Shown in pieces: positions 1 through 7,440 of a stretch of DNA of 15,285 bases. The notes below the pieces were generated by a model. The model had not been told where the DNA came from. It ran no database searches and was given only the letters and a program-made list of their open reading frames with translations. The translations under genes were made by a program, and so were the position numbers. Position 1 is the first letter of the stretch, and every line of letters starts with the position of its first letter. The stretch is from an uncultured Prevotella sp. (GTDB lineage Bacteria > Bacteroidota > Bacteroidia > Bacteroidales > Bacteroidaceae). The DNA is taken from positions 1 to 15,285 of the forward strand of contig USSA01000062.1 of assembly GCA_900557255.1 (NCBI GenBank). The letters are read 5' to 3'.

Positions 1-268
1 TGAAGGTATAAACGCCATAACCTTCGCGCTTACCTTTCATATAAGAGCCTTCGTATGTATCACCGTTCTTATAGATGGTAGTACCCTTTCCCTGTGGTTT
101 TCCGCTCACCATTTCGCCTTTAAACTGGCCGCCATCACGGGTGATGCACGAGCCTAGCGAAATCTTCTGGGCAGAGGCATCAACCGATGCCATTGCCAGA
201 GCCAAGGCAAGGAAAAAACACCTGCTCCGACAGGAAAATCCGGTATGTTGTTCGTTATTGTATTTCAT
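1..268 (-). CDS. Secreted MORN-repeat protein, N-terminal part (truncated by window edge)
   Basis: Only the first 89 codons are inside the window; the gene runs off the left edge with no stop. Residues 1 to about 33 look like a signal peptide: a hydrophobic stretch FFLALALAMA (18-27) followed by a plausible cleavage after ASA (31-33). After it come glycine- and aromatic-rich repeats typical of MORN motifs: GGQFKGEMVSGKPQGKG (46-62) and DTYEGSYMKGKREGYG (70-85). In this family such repeats form beta-hairpin stacks, often at membranes or in scaffolds, so the exact role cannot be told. The ATG at 266-268 lies about 30 bp downstream of a consensus promoter. The start is chosen because it gives the signal peptide; an internal Met at residue 26 would destroy it. 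The gene is divergent from the LytTR regulator. Confidence 0.75.
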   Translation of the reverse strand, partial: MKYNNEQHTGFSCRSRCFFLALALAMASVDASAQKISLGSCITRDGGQFKGEMVSGKPQGKGTTIYKNGDTYEGSYMKGKREGYGVYTF

Positions 269-300
269 ATTTTACAGTTATAGTCTTTCTTATCAAACTC

Positions 301-332
301 CAAAGTTATAGGTTTTTCCTCAAATAACCAAA
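301..332 (-). promoter_or_regulatory. Bacteroidota-type promoter for the MORN-repeat gene
   Basis: Read on the minus strand, the -33 box TTTG (329-332) is followed after 20 bp by the -7 box TAACTTTG (301-308), an exact match to TAnnTTTG. The implied transcript start is near 294, leaving a leader of about 25 nt before the ATG at 268. Confidence 0.6.
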
Positions 333-389
333 TAGATTAAACAAATTTAAGGTAAAATCGTGAAAATATTTTTTTATCCGAAAAAATCT

Positions 390-427
390 TCCGTTTAATA
401 CAATAAAAATACACAAATTACGTTTTT
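390..427 (+). promoter_or_regulatory. Possible pair of LytTR-box-like direct repeats
   Basis: TCCGTTTAA (390-398) and TACGTTTTT (419-427) each match 8 of 9 positions of the LytTR half-site consensus [TA][AC][CA]GTTN[AG][TG]. They sit 39-76 bp upstream of a LytTR regulator gene, which would suit autoregulation. The 20-bp spacer is longer than the roughly 12 bp usual for this family, and the stretch is AT-rich, so chance is a real possibility. Confidence 0.25.
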
Positions 428-465
428 ACGGAAATCGAAAATAAAATCACTAAAACAGTAAGATT

Positions 466-1173
466 ATGATATTAAATTGCGCCATCATAGATGAAGATCC
501 GGAAGCGTTACAACTCCTGGAACAGTATATAGAAAAGACTCCGACCCTGCATCTGATCGGAGCCTACAAAAGTGCGATAGATGCAGTAGACGGCATCCGT
601 CACAACCATCTCGACGTACTCTTTCTCGCCATCCACATGCAGCAGATCAGCGGTCTGGAATTTGCAAAGGTTGTACCGAAGAACGTGAAGATTGTCTTCA
701 CCACCGCATTCAAGGAGTATGCCATCGAGGCCTACAAAGTGAATGCATTCGACTATCTGCTCAAACCCATCAGCTACGATGACTTTATGGGATCATGCCA
801 GAAAGTCTTCGAAAGCTACATGCAGGACGATAACTACAACCCTATCAAGCGCGACGGTTTTCTGGTGGTAAAACGAGATTACAAATGCGTAAGAATCCCG
901 ATAGATGATATTCTGTTTGTTGACTGCGACAAAGACTACATCCGTTTCCATCTTGAGGGCAGGCCTAACATCAGAACCCTGGGCAACCTCAAACAGTTGG
1001 AAGAAAGGCTACCAAGAGAGAAATTCAAGCGTGTACACCGTTCGTTCCTTGCCAACATGACAAAGTTTGATACGGTAGACCAGCAGCACATTACCTATGG
1101 CGACCAGAGCATTCCGATATCAGAAACCTACTTTGAATTTATCAAGAACTATCTGGAAGACCATTCTCTATGA
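466..1173 (+). CDS. LytTR-family response regulator with degenerate receiver (no phosphoacceptor Asp)
   Basis: This is a cytoplasmic DNA-binding regulator of 235 residues, the usual length for the LytR/AlgR class. Residues 2 to about 118 form a receiver domain: acidic pocket D9/E10/D11, switch threonines T79/T80, and the conserved lysine K100 in LLKP. The residue that should be the phosphorylated aspartate is alanine: LFLAIHM (52-58) replaces the usual LFLDIxM, with Ala55 encoded by GCC at 628-630. Residues about 133-232 form the LytTR domain (VKRDYKCVRIP, DYIRFH, FKRVHRSFLAN). No histidine kinase is adjacent in the window. The loss of Asp suggests regulation other than by phosphorylation, such as ligand binding, dimer state or transcript level (inference). 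No consensus promoter was found in 333-465, but two LytTR-box-like sequences are there. Confidence 0.92.
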   Translation: MILNCAIIDEDPEALQLLEQYIEKTPTLHLIGAYKSAIDAVDGIRHNHLDVLFLAIHMQQISGLEFAKVVPKNVKIVFTTAFKEYAIEAYKVNAFDYLLKPISYDDFMGSCQKVFESYMQDDNYNPIKRDGFLVVKRDYKCVRIPIDDILFVDCDKDYIRFHLEGRPNIRTLGNLKQLEERLPREKFKRVHRSFLANMTKFDTVDQQHITYGDQSIPISETYFEFIKNYLEDHSL

Positions 1174-1196
1174 TAGTCTTCCAGATAGTTTTATCC
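1147..1196. terminator. Shared hairpin terminator between convergent genes, overlapping the LytTR coding end
   Basis: A perfect 15-bp inverted repeat pairs AACTATCTGGAAGAC (1147-1161) with GTCTTCCAGATAGTT (1176-1190) around a 14-nt loop. The left arm encodes the last residues of the LytTR regulator and its stop codon lies in the loop. The plus side continues with a modest T-rich run (TTTTATCC). The minus-strand HAD fusion gene ends at 1205, so the hairpin may end transcription from both sides. Confidence 0.65.
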
Positions 1197-1204
1197 TACC
1201 TTTC

Positions 1205-2623
1205 TTACAATATCTGCAAGGGTGATGATACTAGGATAGAAGCTCCATGTGCCAACAGAAAATCGTGATCTCTGAATCCCCAAAGAACAGAGATACAAGG
1301 CATTCCGCTGTTCTTTGCAGTCATCACATCCACGTCGCTGTCGCCGATATATACCGCCCTGTCTCTATCCGCATGCAGTTGGCGCAAGGCTTCGTTTACG
1401 GTATCAGGAGCCGGTTTTTTCTTGATATTCTCCCGCTCTCCTATCGCCACATCCACCAGATCACCGAAGAAATGGCGGCAGATTTCTTGGGTAGCAGCAT
1501 AAAACTTGTTGCTAACCACCGCAATGTTCTTTCCCCTGTTCTTCAGTTCCTCCAACATCTCCATCACGTCCGGATAAGGTTTCGTGTTATCCATATTGTG
1601 CACCATATAATGTTGGCGGAAATCCTGCAGAGTTTTCTCAAACTTCTCATTCTCCAATCCTCCCGGTACGGCACGTTCCATCAGTTTCTTCACTCCGTTT
1701 CCTACAAACATGCGCACCTCCTCCAGCGTACGTTCAGGCATCCCGTTCAGTTTCAGCGCATAATTGCAGCTTGCAGCCAGGTCGTGGAGAGAAGAAATCA
1801 GCGTACCGTCGAGGTCGAAGATATAGGTATCGAAATTAAACTGGGCATGAGCCGGAACCCTCTTGATGCGGAAATCACCGCCATGAAGCACATAAACATC
1901 CTGATGATACACACGTATTTCGCCCTGCGGAGCACCCTGTCCTCCAGCCGGTTCATTACCCGTAATACCAAAGGTTCTGTTCTCCCCGAATTCCCATCTC
2001 TTCAGTTTCTGGGTCTTGGCATCAATCACCACATATTTATATTCTATCGGCGCATCAATAGCCTGCACATTCACCGATATTTCCCAGTCCTTGCCATGAT
2101 TGTTCTGCATCTGCAGGAAATGAGCAGGATTCCATTTGCCCAGCGTAGGATGATTTCCCAACAGCGCCACAGCCTCACCCTCATAGAGTTTCGGGGCATG
2201 AATCTTGAAGATGATAGTACGGTCGAAGAGAGGCAGACGCGCTGGTTTTACATCAGTAAATTTTACCTGCTGCTGCAATACGAAGGCATCTTTTTCCACA
2301 TAAGGATTACCCTCCTCCAGCCAATAGTCCTGGAAATAGAAATTCTTGCTCTCATCAAAAACATATTGGCGGGCAGAAGCCAGCGATTCCCTGCGCAGCA
2401 CCTTTCCCTCAGCATCTTTCACGCAGTAGCAGTAAGCCACAGCTACGAAAGGGTGATGGCGGTTCTGCCTTGACGCCATTTCCACCTCCCAGTGATACCC
2501 GTCGCGGGTGTTCATCGGCAAGTCCATCGTATCTTGATATCCATCAGCGGCGGCAAAAGTTAATTCTACATGCAGGGCATGACCCCACTTGGCTGCATAC
2601 GATATCGAAAATTTCATTTTCAT
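1205..2623 (-). CDS. Tandem CBM20-type modules fused to HAD-superfamily phosphatase
   Basis: The protein has 472 residues. Residues 1 to about 115 resemble the N-terminal starch-binding extension of Bacteroidota MalQ (SYAAKWGHALHVEL; CVKDAEGKVLRRES). Residues about 133-245 are a clearer CBM20: LLGNHPTLGKWNP (154-166), W180, EYKYVV (194-199), WEFGENR (210-216). Instead of a GH77 catalytic domain there follows a HAD phosphatase of the phosphoglycolate phosphatase/beta-phosphoglucomutase type: motif I DLDGT (270-274) with nucleophile D270, a helical cap, motif II S371, motif III K403, motif IV GDSDVD (427-432). All catalytic positions are present. No signal peptide is seen, so it should act in the cytoplasm, perhaps on a phosphorylated sugar near glycogen (inference). 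The ATG at 2621-2623 is chosen over upstream codons because AAAGGA lies just before it and the -7 element lies upstream. Confidence 0.88.
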   Translation of the reverse strand: MKMKFSISYAAKWGHALHVELTFAAADGYQDTMDLPMNTRDGYHWEVEMASRQNRHHPFVAVAYCYCVKDAEGKVLRRESLASARQYVFDESKNFYFQDYWLEEGNPYVEKDAFVLQQQVKFTDVKPARLPLFDRTIIFKIHAPKLYEGEAVALLGNHPTLGKWNPAHFLQMQNNHGKDWEISVNVQAIDAPIEYKYVVIDAKTQKLKRWEFGENRTFGITGNEPAGGQGAPQGEIRVYHQDVYVLHGGDFRIKRVPAHAQFNFDTYIFDLDGTLISSLHDLAASCNYALKLNGMPERTLEEVRMFVGNGVKKLMERAVPGGLENEKFEKTLQDFRQHYMVHNMDNTKPYPDVMEMLEELKNRGKNIAVVSNKFYAATQEICRHFFGDLVDVAIGERENIKKKPAPDTVNEALRQLHADRDRAVYIGDSDVDVMTAKNSGMPCISVLWGFRDHDFLLAHGASILVSSPLQIL

Positions 2624-2686
2624 AATCCTTTTATAATTAATGTGCCCGAAAGCACCGATACACATGTTGATTCTCAATGTCAAGTG

Positions 2687-2694
2687 CAAAGGTA
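2687..2694 (-). promoter_or_regulatory. Probable -7 element for the CBM20-HAD gene
   Basis: On the minus strand TACCTTTG matches TAnnTTTG exactly. No TTTG is found at the right distance upstream, so only the -7 half is supported. The leader would be about 55-60 nt. This position also rules out the ATG at 2708-2710 as the start. Confidence 0.4.
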
Positions 2695-2756
2695 ACAAAA
2701 AAGCAGACACAACGGATAAAGAAAGATGACAATTAACCTATTTTAAATTTCTATAC

Positions 2757-2787
2757 TTTGCTATTTCCTATTTTTACTGTACTTTTG
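2757..2787 (+). promoter_or_regulatory. Bacteroidota-type promoter for mltG
   Basis: TTTG (2757-2760), a 19-bp spacer, then TACTTTTG (2780-2787) exactly match the -33/-7 consensus. The transcript would start near 2794, giving a leader of about 20 nt that contains AAGAAG before the ATG at 2816. Confidence 0.7.
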
Positions 2788-2815
2788 CACCCGAAAAATA
2801 ACAAACAAGAAGAAT

Positions 2816-3868
2816 ATGAAAAAGAAAAAATCATTTTCTAAGCTCTATCTGTATGGTGCTATAGGCTGCATCGCAGTCATCGCCATCGTAGGCTACATCT
2901 ACTGTTTCTCTTCCTTCTCGAAGAGCAGCAAGACCGAGTATGTTTACATCGACAGCGATGATAACATTGACTCTGTATACAACAAGCTCCGCCCATTTGC
3001 CAAGAGCATTCCGTTCCAGGCATTCAAGACCCTGACCCTCCATTCCGGCTATGCCGATCATATCCGCACAGGTAGATACGCCATTGCTCCAGGCGACGGT
3101 GCCCTCAAGACATGGCGCCACATGAAGAACGGTTTGCAGGAACCGGTAAGCCTCACCATCCCATCGGTACGCACGCTCGACAAACTCTCTGATGAGATTG
3201 GCAAGAAGATGATGTTTGGCAGCAACGACCTCTACCATGCCCTGCGCGACGAGAGCGTCTGTCAGAAATACGGTTACGATACTGCCACCATCGCCTGCAT
3301 GTTCGTACCTAACACCTACGATCTCTACTGGAACATCTCAGTAGATAAATTTCTGGAGCGCATGAAGAAAGAAAGCGACAAGTTCTGGAACTTTGAGCGC
3401 ACCGAAAAGGCAAAGGCTATGAAGTTGACACCGATTGAGATCATCACCCTTGCCAGCATCGTGGACGAAGAAACAGCCAACAACGGCGAAAAACCGATGA
3501 TAGCCGGCATGTATTATAACCGTCTGATGCTTCGCAATGCCGAATATCCAGAGGGAATGCCATTGCAGGCCGATCCTACCATTAAATATGCCTGGCAGCG
3601 ATTCGACCTCAAGCGCATCTACAACAACCTCCTGTCTATCAAGAGCCCGTATAATACCTACAAGAACCCAGGTTTGCCACCGGGTCCTATCCGTATTCCG
3701 AGCGTAGCAGGTATCGATGCCGTCCTCAACCATGTGCATCACGATTACCTCTACATGTGTGCCAAGGAGGATTTTAGCGGCACTCATAATTTTGCCCGCA
3801 CTTACGATGAGCACCTGCAGAATGCAGCCAAATATTCCAAGGCACTCAACGAAAGAGGTATCAAGTAA
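2816..3868 (+). CDS. mltG: Endolytic murein transglycosylase MltG
   Basis: MltG cleaves nascent glycan strands of peptidoglycan at the outer face of the inner membrane and is thought to set strand length by terminating polymerisation. The 350-residue protein has a short Lys-rich cytoplasmic start, one membrane segment (about residues 11-31), a LysM-like region (about 40-110) and the YceG catalytic domain. Diagnostic sequences are LASIVDEETA (212-221), carrying the conserved glutamate of the active site, YYNRLML (233-239), LQADPTIKY (250-258), SPYNTYKNPGLPPGPI (277-292) and a C-terminal FSGTHNFART (320-329). The first acidic position of the family's IVEKET signature is Asp here. The gene has its own consensus promoter and strong terminator, so it appears monocistronic. 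Confidence 0.95.
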   Translation: MKKKKSFSKLYLYGAIGCIAVIAIVGYIYCFSSFSKSSKTEYVYIDSDDNIDSVYNKLRPFAKSIPFQAFKTLTLHSGYADHIRTGRYAIAPGDGALKTWRHMKNGLQEPVSLTIPSVRTLDKLSDEIGKKMMFGSNDLYHALRDESVCQKYGYDTATIACMFVPNTYDLYWNISVDKFLERMKKESDKFWNFERTEKAKAMKLTPIEIITLASIVDEETANNGEKPMIAGMYYNRLMLRNAEYPEGMPLQADPTIKYAWQRFDLKRIYNNLLSIKSPYNTYKNPGLPPGPIRIPSVAGIDAVLNHVHHDYLYMCAKEDFSGTHNFARTYDEHLQNAAKYSKALNERGIK

Positions 3869-3895
3869 GATAAGGAAACAAGAAAGGTAAAAATG

Positions 3896-3950
3896 AGTCA
3901 GAAAACTTGCAAAGCGTTAGTGATTTTACAAGTTTTCTGACTTTTTATTT
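3896..3950 (+). terminator. Intrinsic terminator of mltG
   Basis: A perfect 13-bp stem, GTCAGAAAACTTG (3897-3909) with CAAGTTTTCTGAC (3929-3941), is extended by A3896-T3942 and followed by TTTTTATTT. The T tract overlaps the -33 box of the next promoter. Confidence 0.85.
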
Positions 3951-3979
3951 GGCAGTCTAACAAAATAGTTGTAAATTTG
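3948..3979 (+). promoter_or_regulatory. Bacteroidota-type promoter for the ACT/UPF0210 operon
   Basis: TTTG (3948-3951), a 20-bp spacer and TAAATTTG (3972-3979) match the consensus. The -33 box lies within the T-rich tail of the mltG terminator. Transcription would start near 3986, which excludes the in-frame ATG at 3977 as the start of the next gene. Confidence 0.65.
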
Positions 3980-4018
3980 CAGCCGGAAACTTACCAATTT
4001 AAAATAAGGAATAAATAC

Positions 4019-4291
4019 ATGAACAGAACGATTATTACAGTAGTGGGCAAGGATACCGTTGGTATCATCGCCAAGGTATGTACCTATTTGGCAGAGAACA
4101 GTATCAACATCTTGGATATCTCTCAGACCATCGTACAGGAGTATTTCAACATGATGATGATCGTAGACATGAGCAAGATGCAGAAAACTTTCGAGGAAGT
4201 AGCCGATGAACTCACCAATGTTGGTAAGGCTATGGGCGTGCAGATCAAATGCCAGCGCGAGGAAATTTTCAATATGATGCACAGAATTTAA
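4019..4291 (+). CDS. ACT-domain protein, UPF0237 family
   Basis: A 90-residue protein made of a single ACT domain: RTIITVVGKDTVGIIAKV (3-20), in which the GKD-x-x-G-I-I turn is the usual ligand-binding loop, then NSINILDISQTIV (27-39), and a second half FNMMMIVDMS (43-52). ACT domains commonly bind amino acids and control a partner protein. In many bacteria this family is encoded directly before a UPF0210 protein, as it is here with a 12-bp gap, so it is likely a sensor or regulatory subunit for that partner (inference). The ATG at 4019 is chosen because AAGGA (4006-4010) lies 8 bp upstream and the alternative upstream ATG falls inside the promoter. It lacks any enzyme domain of its own. Confidence 0.9.
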   Translation: MNRTIITVVGKDTVGIIAKVCTYLAENSINILDISQTIVQEYFNMMMIVDMSKMQKTFEEVADELTNVGKAMGVQIKCQREEIFNMMHRI

Positions 4292-4303
4292 AAAGCAAAC
4301 AAT

Positions 4304-5668
4304 ATGATCAATATATCTGAGGTTATCGAAACCAATAAGATGATAGAGCAGGAGAATTTCGATGTGCGTACCATCACCATGGGTATCAACCTTTTGGATT
4401 GCGCATCTACTGATCTCGATGAGCTCTGTCAGAACATTCATAATAAGATTACACGTCTGGCAAAGAACCTGGTGAAGACCGGCGAAGAAATCTCCAAGGA
4501 GTTTGGTGTGCCTATCGTCAACAAGCGTATCTCCATCACTCCTATCTCGCTGGTAGGCGGTTCTGCCTGCAAGACTACCGACGATTACGTGAAGATTGCC
4601 AAGACCCTCGACCAGTGTGCCAAGGAACTCGGCATCAACTTCCTGGGCGGCTATTCTGCCATCGTAAGCAAGGGTATGAGCAAGAGCGATGAGCTCCTTA
4701 TCCGTTCTATCCCTCAGGCGATGGCACAAACCGATTTCGTCTGCAGTTCTGTCAATGTGGGTTCTACCAAGACCGGTATCAACATGGATGCCGTCCGACT
4801 GATGGGCGAAATCGTAAAGGATACAGCCGAGGCAACCAAGGACAGAGGTTCTCTGGGTTGCGCCAAGCTCGTTGTTCTCTGCAATGCGCCAGACGACAAT
4901 CCGTTCATGGCAGGTGCCTTCCACGGTGTTTCAGAGGCCGATGCGGTAGTGAGTGTCGGTGTCAGCGGTCCTGGCGTTGTAAAGTATGCATTGGAGAAGG
5001 TAAAGGGCGAGAGCTTCGAGGTTCTTTGCGAAACCATCAAGCGCACCGCCTTCAAGATTACCCGTGTAGGTCAGTTGGTAGCTAAGGAGGCTTCACGCCG
5101 TCTGAACGTACCTTTCGGCATCATCGACCTTTCATTGGCTCCTACCCCAGCTATCGGTGATAGTGTAGCCGATATTCTCGAGCTCATCGGTCTTGAGCAT
5201 GCCGGTGCTCCTGGTACCACAGCAGCTCTTGCACTCCTGAACGACCAGGTTAAGAAGGGCGGCATCATGGCTTCTTCTTATGTAGGTGGTTTGAGCGGTG
5301 CCTTCATCCCTGTCAGCGAAGACCAGGGTATGATCAACGCTGTAGAGGCTGGTGCGCTGACCATCGAGAAGCTTGAGGCGATGACTTGTGTCTGCTCAGT
5401 AGGCTTGGATATGATTGCCATCCCTGGCGATACTCCAGCCACCACCATTTCCGGTGTCATTGCCGACGAGGCTGCCATCGGTATGGTTAACCAGAAGACT
5501 ACTGCCGTGCGTATCATCCCAGTTGTGGGCATGAAGGTAGGCGACAATGTAGATTTTGGCGGTTTGCTCGGTCATGCTCCAATCATGCCGGTAAACCCAT
5601 TCAGTTGCGAGGCATTCGTAAACCGTGCCGGTCGTATTCCGGCTCCAATCCACAGTTTCAAGAATTAA
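4304..5668 (+). CDS. UPF0210 (DUF711/PFL-like) protein
   Basis: The protein has 454 residues, the normal length for UPF0210, a widely conserved family whose fold has been related to pyruvate formate-lyase but whose reaction is not established to my knowledge. It is recognised by conserved glycine-rich stretches: [20 protein letters not shown] (84-103), [18 protein letters not shown] (147-164), [19 protein letters not shown] (204-222), [20 protein letters not shown] (279-298), [17 protein letters not shown] (299-315) and [18 protein letters not shown] (327-344). It contains several cysteines (C89, C147, C186, C193, C362, C364). There is no signal peptide, so it is cytoplasmic. It is the second gene of a two-gene operon with the ACT protein and is followed by a strong terminator. 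Codon choice favours GGT, CGT and ATC, which may indicate good expression (inference). Confidence 0.93.
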   Translation: MINISEVIETNKMIEQENFDVRTITMGINLLDCASTDLDELCQNIHNKITRLAKNLVKTGEEISKEFGVPIVNKRISITPISLVGGSACKTTDDYVKIAKTLDQCAKELGINFLGGYSAIVSKGMSKSDELLIRSIPQAMAQTDFVCSSVNVGSTKTGINMDAVRLMGEIVKDTAEATKDRGSLGCAKLVVLCNAPDDNPFMAGAFHGVSEADAVVSVGVSGPGVVKYALEKVKGESFEVLCETIKRTAFKITRVGQLVAKEASRRLNVPFGIIDLSLAPTPAIGDSVADILELIGLEHAGAPGTTAALALLNDQVKKGGIMASSYVGGLSGAFIPVSEDQGMINAVEAGALTIEKLEAMTCVCSVGLDMIAIPGDTPATTISGVIADEAAIGMVNQKTTAVRIIPVVGMKVGDNVDFGGLLGHAPIMPVNPFSCEAFVNRAGRIPAPIHSFKN

Positions 5669-5689
5669 ACTGTTTTGATTCAAAATACC

Positions 5690-5731
5690 AATCCCCCATC
5701 CTGCATTCTCAAGCGGGCTGGGGGATTTTTT
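5690..5731 (+). terminator. Intrinsic terminator of the ACT/UPF0210 operon
   Basis: AATCCCCCA (5690-5698) pairs with TGGGGGATT (5719-5727), and inside it CCTGC (5700-5704) pairs with GCGGG (5713-5717), one pair being T-G, closing an 8-nt loop. TTTTTT follows directly, with T5726-5727 already in the stem. Confidence 0.9.
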
Positions 5732-5871
5732 CATTGTATAATCACTTATCTATCTTCTAAAGAGGTTCATCATGGCAAAACATAGACGGATAGATACTCA
5801 GAAAAATCAACTACAGATATTTAAATCCAATCCTTAAATAAGCGGAAGCTCCCCCAAAAGTCAAAAGAATC
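5732..5871. other. Gene-free gap between convergent units
   Basis: The 284-bp gap from 5669 to 5952 is explained at both ends by terminators for the facing genes. The middle holds only a 21-codon reading frame (5772-5837) preceded by AGAGG, which I do not consider supported. Confidence 0.5.
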
Positions 5872-5911
5872 GGGAAAAATAATAAAGGGTGAGACTTCTC
5901 CCACCCTTTAT
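5872..5911 (-). terminator. Intrinsic terminator of the xylulokinase gene
   Basis: A 10-bp stem, ATAAAGGGTG (5882-5891) with CACCCTTTAT (5902-5911), lies 41 bp past the stop codon. Read on the minus strand it is followed by TATTTTTCCC. Confidence 0.75.
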
Positions 5912-5952
5912 CTGATATTATAAAAAAATTGTCTAAAGTAAATTACAAACGT

Positions 5953-7440
5953 TTAAAGTTTTTTCATCTCTTCTTTCCATGCAGAATAAGCCTCGAGATA
6001 AGCAGAACGGTTAGCCTCATCAGGATCTATGACTGCAAGTTTCTTCAATGAAGCAAAAGCCTCATTATGATCCTTATAGATACCGGCACCAATACCAGCA
6101 CCCTTAGCAGCACCTGCACTACCATCTGTCTCATAAAGTTCGATAGTAGCACCACTCACACCCGCCAAGGTATCTCGGAACAACGGACTGAGGAACATAT
6201 TAGCCTTACCTGCATGAATATTCTTGATATCCATACCCATCTGCTGCATGATTTCCATTCCATAGCAGAAACTGAAGACGATACCCTCTTGTGCTGCACG
6301 AACAACATGAGCACGATTATGCTTATTAAAGCTGATGCCACGAATAGAACACCCAACTTCCTTATTCTCTAATACACGCTCAGCTCCATTACCAAATGGG
6401 ATAATCTTAACACCATCACTACCTATTGGCACAGAAGCTGCAAGATCATTCATATCCGCATAGCTTACATCTGGAGTGAAATTTCGATGAACCCACGCAT
6501 TCAAGATACCAGTTCCATTGATACACAACAATACACCAAGACGGTCAAGGTCTGTAGTATAATTAGCATGAGCAAAAGTATTGACACGGCTCTTTGGGTC
6601 ATAGTTAACATCACCCAATACACCATATACAACTCCTGATGTACCTGCAGTACTTGCAATTTCACCCGGATTGAACACATTCAGACTCACAGCATTATTT
6701 GGCTGGTCACCCGCACGATAAGATATTGGTGTACCTTCTTTCAGACCAAGTTCTTCAGCTGCCGCTTTACTTACTACACTCTGTACAGAGAATGTAGGAA
6801 CAATATCAGCCAGAATGCTTTCATCGAAGCCAAAGTAATCAAGCAGGAATTTAGCAGGCTTTTTCTGGTTGAAGTCCCACATCATACCTTCAGAAAGACC
6901 ACTGATAGTAGTCTTAACTTCACCTGAAAGTTTCATTGCCAGATAATCACCAGGAAGCATAATCTTATCAATCTTATCAAACAGTTCCGGTTCATTATCC
7001 TTTACCCAAGCAAGTTTAGATGCAGTAAAGTTTCCAGGAGAATTGAGCAGATTACGCAAGCAGAAGTCCTCACCTAAATCATGAAAAGCCTTTTCGCCAT
7101 AAGGTACGGCACGAGAGTCGCACCAGATGATACTAGGACGCAAAACTTGCTGATTCTTATCAACACAAACCAAGCCATGCATCTGGTACGAGATACCAAT
7201 AGCAAGGATATCTTCACCCTTGGCACCAGATTCTGCCATGATTTTCCTGAGCGCCAGCTTAGCATTATCCCACCACATCTGAGGATCCTGCTCTGCCCAA
7301 CCGGTCTTTACAGCCATAATGGGTGCTTCATGATCCGGATAGAATGCAGCAGCTACGATTTCTCCATTGTCAACATCAGTAAGCGAAGCCTTTACAGAAC
7401 TGGAGCCTACGTCAAAACCTAATAAATATCTACTAGCCAT
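5953..7440 (-). CDS. xylB: Xylulokinase (FGGY carbohydrate kinase)
   Basis: Xylulokinase phosphorylates D-xylulose with ATP to D-xylulose 5-phosphate, feeding xylose into the pentose phosphate pathway in the cytoplasm. The 495-residue length is typical. The N-terminal FGGY half has the phosphate loop GFDVGSSSVKA (8-18), GWAEQDP (47-53), the substrate-loop YQMHGLV (85-91) and IIWCDSRA (104-111). The second half has AGDQPNNAVSL (243-253), with D245 as the likely catalytic base, and the nucleotide-side STAGTSGVVYG (263-273). The C-terminal GSAGAAKGAGIGAG block is typical of the family. No xylose isomerase, transporter or regulator is next to it in the window. No consensus promoter was found in the 104 bp upstream, so it may use a divergent promoter or be read through from the small gene before it. 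Another pentulose substrate cannot be excluded. Confidence 0.9.
   Translation of the reverse strand: MASRYLLGFDVGSSSVKASLTDVDNGEIVAAAFYPDHEAPIMAVKTGWAEQDPQMWWDNAKLALRKIMAESGAKGEDILAIGISYQMHGLVCVDKNQQVLRPSIIWCDSRAVPYGEKAFHDLGEDFCLRNLLNSPGNFTASKLAWVKDNEPELFDKIDKIMLPGDYLAMKLSGEVKTTISGLSEGMMWDFNQKKPAKFLLDYFGFDESILADIVPTFSVQSVVSKAAAEELGLKEGTPISYRAGDQPNNAVSLNVFNPGEIASTAGTSGVVYGVLGDVNYDPKSRVNTFAHANYTTDLDRLGVLLCINGTGILNAWVHRNFTPDVSYADMNDLAASVPIGSDGVKIIPFGNGAERVLENKEVGCSIRGISFNKHNRAHVVRAAQEGIVFSFCYGMEIMQQMGMDIKNIHAGKANMFLSPLFRDTLAGVSGATIELYETDGSAGAAKGAGIGAGIYKDHNEAFASLKKLAVIDPDEANRSAYLEAYSAWKEEMKKL

Noticed and set aside
1247..2473. Long plus-strand open frame (about 408 codons) opposite the CBM20-HAD gene
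   Set aside because: The minus strand encodes clear CBM20 and HAD motifs throughout; the plus-strand translation shows no recognisable domain and is rich in His, Ile and Arg, as expected for an antisense shadow.
2624..2710. Extended N-terminus of the CBM20-HAD protein from the ATG at 2708-2710
   Set aside because: The extension spans the -7 element and lacks similarity to the family; a good ribosome binding site precedes the ATG at 2623.
3977..4018. Upstream in-frame ATG as start of the ACT protein
   Set aside because: It lies within the -7 box of the promoter, before the likely transcript start, and the residues it would add do not belong to the ACT domain.
3926..4924. Minus-strand open frame (about 332 codons) opposite the ACT and UPF0210 genes
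   Set aside because: It crosses two real genes, a promoter and part of the mltG terminator; its translation has no recognisable domain.
5772..5837. 21-codon frame MAKHRRIDTQKNQLQIFKSN... with AGAGG upstream
   Set aside because: It is too short to judge, sits between two terminators with no promoter consensus, and nothing identifies it.
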